Positions 36,983 to 40,654 of a stretch of DNA of 40,654 bases are shown one piece after another (the first letter of the stretch is position 1; every line of letters begins with the position of its first letter). The translations under genes and the position numbers were made by a program. The notes under the pieces were generated by a model. The model was given only the letters and a program-made list of their open reading frames with translations, was not told the origin of the DNA and ran no database searches. Source of the stretch: Ectocarpus siliculosus (Eukaryota; Sar; Phaeophyceae; Ectocarpales; Ectocarpaceae); assembly GCA_000310025.1 (NCBI GenBank), contig FN649727.1:6490688-6531341 (forward strand), in the 5' to 3' direction.

Positions 36983-37374
36983 GTTTTCAGCTCTGCGCGA
37001 CCTAAATGCCCTGCGTGATCTACAGAGAGAGGCAGACGGAACGAGAGCGGTGGATAGCGGACAAGGAGAAGCGGCGAACATGCGCAGATGCGCAGATGCG
37101 CAGAGCACAGGTCCGGGAGCTCGCCGAAACGCCAAATTTGGTTCTCGAGGCGTTTTCGTTCCCTAGTTTTGGTGACTCAAGAACACGCACACGCGCACAC
37201 GCGTTGCGTACCGGGTGCGCACGTGCGCTGGCTCACTTGTTGTTTCCACTGCATTGCACTCGTGTGTTGAGGCCGCACTCGCGTACGCTGACGTCAGGCT
37301 TTGCTGTTTTCGACAGCCCCTTCGACCAGGACATCTCCCCTCTCCAACAGGATTATTGTTGATTGGTTCGAAAC
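36983..37374. promoter_or_regulatory. Divergent promoter region, EFHC gene / fibrillin gene
   Basis: 392 bp lie between the start codons of the minus-strand EFHC gene and the plus-strand fibrillin gene, so this must contain both promoters unless there are non-coding 5' exons. It is rich in short direct repeats such as GCGCAGATGC and ACACGC. No clear core promoter element was recognised. Confidence 0.4.
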
Positions 37375-39348
37375 ATGAGGGATGAGCGGTGTTGGCGTGG
37401 CCGGGCGGCCATGGTCGGCGCGGCCATCTCAGGCCTTCTTGGGCCTGGCGTCTCCTTCGTGACCACGCTCCCCACCAGAGGAACTACTGTTGGCCCTCAT
37501 GCTCACCACCGTATGGCTTTGGCTTCCTCAACGCCCGCTTCGTCGGTGGCAGAGACTGTTCACTCCGTCTTTCTGGAGTCTGTCTTGGAGACAACCACGC
37601 GCAAACAGGTCGGATCGATCGAAGAGGCCAAGACGGAGCTGCTCGGACGTGTGGGTTTCCCCACGGAACACCCGGGGGCGGAACGGCCGAGGCTCGAGGA
37701 GGCCCGCGTGGGGTACCTGGTGGAGGTGCTGGAAGGGACCTACAAGCCTATTCACACGGTCGGGTTCTTCAACTTTGCTGCTCAGGTGAGGAGGAGAAGC
37801 AGCAATCTGAAAAAAAACATGCCGCATGTTTCGTGACGAAAAATACCACCGCCCCCGTACGTACCGGTAGCGAACGGCGTTTCGAGAGGGCTTTTACCCG
37901 AACAGCGCTAACGGTCGGGTTTACTCGCCTTTTTCTGTGGAAAGAGGGAATCGTCCTCGACAGACGTTGTGACATTGCAGCCTTTATGAAGGTGACCTCC
38001 ACATTACTACCCCCTTTTTGAGTCATCTTGGTTGCTAAATACTCCAAGAAGGCTTCTACAATACAGAGTAACCGGAACCCGACCGGCTGACGGCGAGTGA
38101 CGACACGAGTTCGCCACGTCCGCCACGTCACCTTCTTTTTCTTACAAGTTCCGCGAGTTCGAAAAAAAACAACCAAACTGTGTTTGGTCCCTACATTTGC
38201 CTACATGTACCATTTGTTTCCAGTTTTTGGAAATAGAGACGGCGGGTGGCGGTTTCGAACCCAGGTTTTCTTCCACCAAAAGCAGACATTTGTCGCTCAC
38301 CCTTTACGTGGAAAGAATCGTCCTCGACAGACGTTGTAACCTTTATTATGAAGATGATCTCCACATTTTTTTGTTTTTTTGCGTTTGTGCGGTGCTGCTG
38401 TTGGGGGAGAAATCCAGCTTCAAATTCGCCTCAGATCCGTCTTGCAAGAGCACATGTGCAGATGAAGCAGATATGGAGGCCAGCAGGGTCGAAATTTTGA
38501 AAACTACACCAACCATTCTTACAAGTACCATCGTCGTGGTTGGTTCAGATTTCGAAACGTTAATGCACAGCTGCATCGCACCTGTGTGCACTGAATGCGG
38601 TCTTGCTCTTGTATGAAAGTGTATGCTGCTGCGAGGTGTCCTCGATTTAGCTCCCACACGGAGGATACAGTTGCTTGCCGAACCATTCTGAGGGTCCTCT
38701 CGGAACTTTCTCTGCAGCTCGTATTTGAGTTGCTGGGTCAAATGTGGTTGTACACAAGCTGCGGTGAGATGACTGGTGTAACAGAGAACGTCACATTTCC
38801 AGGTTTTTCGCTGGACTTTTCGCTGCTGTTATATACGATCGATCGTTTCAGGTAACGATAACGATCGACTGCATCGCTGCTCTCTGGATACCAGAAGATT
38901 GACTCCGAATTCGCTGTTCTATTGGCAACATATCTCTCCTCTCCCTTCTATTGCACCATTTTTCTCCTCCTCCCTTCTCCTACAAAGCTCGTCCTGTGGT
39001 AGCCCCTCGTGCTTCCGCGGCTGATGGAACGCAAGAACCCCACGACGATCGTCTTATGCAGAAACAACCCACACACCCGACTTCCAAAACGCAAAACACC
39101 GCGCGCGTGGGTAAGGTTGTCTCTCCAACCTTAGTGCGCCCTAGAACAAGAAAATATTGAACCCTGCCGTATACTGTACCGCACAACAGCATGTGGACAG
39201 CAGCCGGCACCAAATACGTTTTCATTTTATCTCTATCCCTCAGGGTGAGTGGGACCTGGCTTATACGAGCGCGGCGATGGTGCCAATAGGACCCCGCCTC
39301 ACGGCGCACCAACAGTTCCAGCGCATCGAACCGGGGGAAGGGCTCAAG
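37375..39348 (+). CDS. Plastid lipid-associated protein / fibrillin (PAP family), 5' part only
   Basis: PAP/fibrillin proteins are lipid-binding proteins of plastid plastoglobules and thylakoids. Exon 1 is 37375-37785 and exon 2 is 39244-39348, joined phase 0. The joined sequence gives the family's opening pattern: a helix ending LVEVLEGTYKP, then GEWDLAYTSAAM, then a further conserved stretch to GEGLK at a clean GTGAGA donor. Further exons must lie beyond the window, since no continuation was found before 40654. The N-terminus carries a hydrophobic stretch (MVGAAISGLLGPGVSF from the second Met, 37411) ending in a small-residue-plus-Phe motif, like the signal peptide part of heterokont plastid presequences. 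Either Met at 37375 or 37411 could be the start. The 1.46-kb intron 1 holds two copies of a dispersed repeat, and intron 2 holds an inverted-repeat element. Confidence 0.78.
37936..38008 (+). repeat. Dispersed intronic repeat, copy A
   Basis: Matches copy B at 38306-38366: GTGGAAAG, then AATCGTCCTCGACAGACGTT, then CTTTAT, ATGAAG and CTCCACATT. Weaker similarity extends some 60 bp upstream in both. It lies in intron 1 of the fibrillin gene, about 370 bp from copy B in the same orientation. Confidence 0.8.
38306..38366 (+). repeat. Dispersed intronic repeat, copy B
   Basis: Second copy of the repeat at 37936-38008, with small deletions relative to it. Same orientation, same intron. Confidence 0.8.
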
Positions 39349-39458
39349 GTGAGACCCAGGCACCACCCACAGGTTTTTGCCAGGCTGCCACTCTTTTCTT
39401 TTCGGACCGTGTGCGCATCGAGATATACTGCTGTGCGTGTGAGCACTCGTAAGACAAA

Positions 39459-40388
39459 TACCGTAAGAGTCGGAGAGTTGGCACCGGCCGGAGAGGTGGC
39501 ACCGGTCGGAGAGATGGCACCGGGGTGCGATAAATGCAACGAGAAAAGAACATTTAATTCGATTTACGCACCGGGGTCGGTGAGATCGCACCCGGTGCGA
39601 TCTCTCCGACCCCCGAATCCAAGATTGAAATCCTTTTCAGCTGCCGGAATGAGGTAAATGTGCGTACCTTTTACACGTGGGGGCGGAGTCAGCGCAGCGC
39701 CACTCCTTTACGTACGATTGGATCGTCGCGGTTCACGCGGCATGCCAGTTGTTTTCATATTTTTATTGGTATGGAAGTTGCCAACCAACACTCAGCCAAA
39801 CACACAACGTACAAGCAGCACCCTACCCCACCTTACACAACCCGAAGCTATTGTACTTGTGCGTACGTACTGGTATCTGTAGAACAATGAAAGCGGGAAA
39901 CAATTGATACCGTGTGTGTACTGGTACCTCAGATGGAAACGAAATCGTTTGTTGTTGTCACGCCATAGCCAAACTCGCATCATACACAAGACCGCTCGCT
40001 GCATGGAAAGCTGTTACGTGCCAGCCTTCGTTGCCGTTATCGGTGTGCTTCCACCAACAACAACGGCCTTTTTTCCGGCTGAGATATGCGTGTGTGTGCA
40101 GAAGACCGTGTGCGTGCGTGGGTACCTACACTGGTCCCTCAATACTATGGAAATGGTCGGGGAGATGGCACCGGGGTGCGTGCATATAACACCTGTGTGC
40201 ATTTCATCGTGGATCGCACCGGTCGGAGAGATCGCAACGGAGTGCCTTGAAAATTCCAAACGAAATGATTTAATTGCATTTCCGCACCGGGGTCGGAGAG
40301 ATGGCACCGGGGTGCTATTAAAAAACCCTAGGAAAAAACATTTAAAAAAACGATCGCACCCGGTGCCAACTCTCCGACTCTTACGGTA
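39459..40388. mobile_element. Putative non-autonomous DNA transposon with 29-bp perfect terminal inverted repeats
   Basis: The 29 bases at 39459-39487, beginning TACCGTAAGAGTCGGAGAG, are the exact reverse complement of 40360-40388. If the outer TA is the duplicated target, the element proper is 39461-40386 (926 bp). Inside both ends are several direct and inverted copies of a related motif, core GGAGAGATGGCACCGG, for example at 39507, 40157 and about 40290, plus a near-perfect palindrome around 39576-39608. These are spaced by AT-rich spacers containing CATTTAA. The central part (about 39630-40150) lacks these motifs and encodes no recognisable transposase. It lies in intron 2 of the fibrillin gene. 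Two adjacent smaller elements of one family are an alternative reading. Confidence 0.72.
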
Positions 40389-40618
40389 CACGAATGCAGT
40401 TGTTACTCGGTCCAAGTCCAAGAGATGCGGAGTTGGCGCAAACGTTGGAACCATCGTGGGAAAGTGTTACAAGTGTCTCGAAAAATTTGAAAGTTGTACG
40501 AAAGCATGAGCTTGTCTCGCTTTCGTTCCATTTTACAGCGTTTAATGCCAACAGGCAAATATTTTTTGTTGTAGCGGCCTACATTCGGCGCTCTTTGACT
40601 ATGTCAAGAGGAAGCATG

Positions 40619-40636
40619 CCCCCCCCCCCCCCCCCC
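40619..40636. repeat. Poly-C tract at window end
   Basis: Eighteen C in a row followed by AGG and a further C/T-rich run. It could be the pyrimidine tract of a 3' splice site for the next fibrillin exon, but the sequence ends before this can be judged. Confidence 0.85.
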
Positions 40637-40654
40637 AGGCCCCCCTTTTTCCCG

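Noticed and set aside
39459-40388. CRISPR-like array reading of the repeated GGAGAGATGGCACCGG motif
   Set aside because: Repeats vary in sequence, spacing and orientation, the ends are inverted, and the genome is eukaryotic.
39904-40509. 201-codon frame through the inverted-repeat element
   Set aside because: It crosses the right end of the element, contains repeated motif translations and shows no transposase features.

Overview
This is nuclear DNA from a photosynthetic, flagellate-producing eukaryote, most likely a brown alga or close stramenopile relative. Coding exons are GC-rich and broken by GT-AG introns of about 0.2 to 1.9 kb, the DNA is full of CAG/CTG, GGT and poly-C/poly-G tracts, there are about seven genes in 40 kb, and neighbouring genes often lie on opposite strands. 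One gene encodes a plastid fibrillin-type protein, another an axonemal protein, and two have N-termini that resemble heterokont plastid presequences. The lineage call is inference; no marker gene proves it. All gene models were built by hand, by joining exons whose splice phases agree and whose joined protein restores known family motifs.

Layout. 1-3371: no gene recognised. 3372-6432 (+): Ser/Thr kinase, 5 exons, 522 aa. 6433-9711: intergenic with microsatellites. 9712-15476 (+): AGC-family kinase, 8 exons, 680 aa, with a very long insert in the activation segment. 15477-17501: intergenic. 17502-19126 (-): octanoyltransferase LipB, 2 exons, 389 aa. 19299-24495 (+): complex I subunit NDUFA9, 8 exons, 376 aa, divergent from LipB with only 172 bp between the start codons. 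24496-26097: intergenic. 26098-30451 (+): RluA-type pseudouridine synthase with an S4 domain, 5 exons, 541 aa. 30452-31630: convergent spacer. 31631-36982 (-): EFHC1/Rib72-type protein with three DM10 domains, 9 exons, 636 aa. 37375 to beyond the window (+): PAP/fibrillin protein, two exons visible, divergent from the EFHC gene with 392 bp between starts.

Functional links. LipB and NDUFA9 are both tied to mitochondrial metabolism: lipoylation starts from octanoyl-ACP, and mitochondrial ACP is itself a complex I partner, so the short shared upstream region suggests co-expression. The EFHC protein points to motile spores or gametes and the fibrillin to a plastid. The two kinases are adjacent but belong to different families.

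The most unusual non-genic structure is a ~930 bp element at 39459-40388 in the last visible fibrillin intron. It has perfect 29-bp terminal inverted repeats flanked by TA, with many internal copies of a related motif, and looks like a non-autonomous DNA transposon. A separate small dispersed repeat occurs in introns of two genes. I found no prokaryotic-type system, CRISPR array, rRNA or tRNA.
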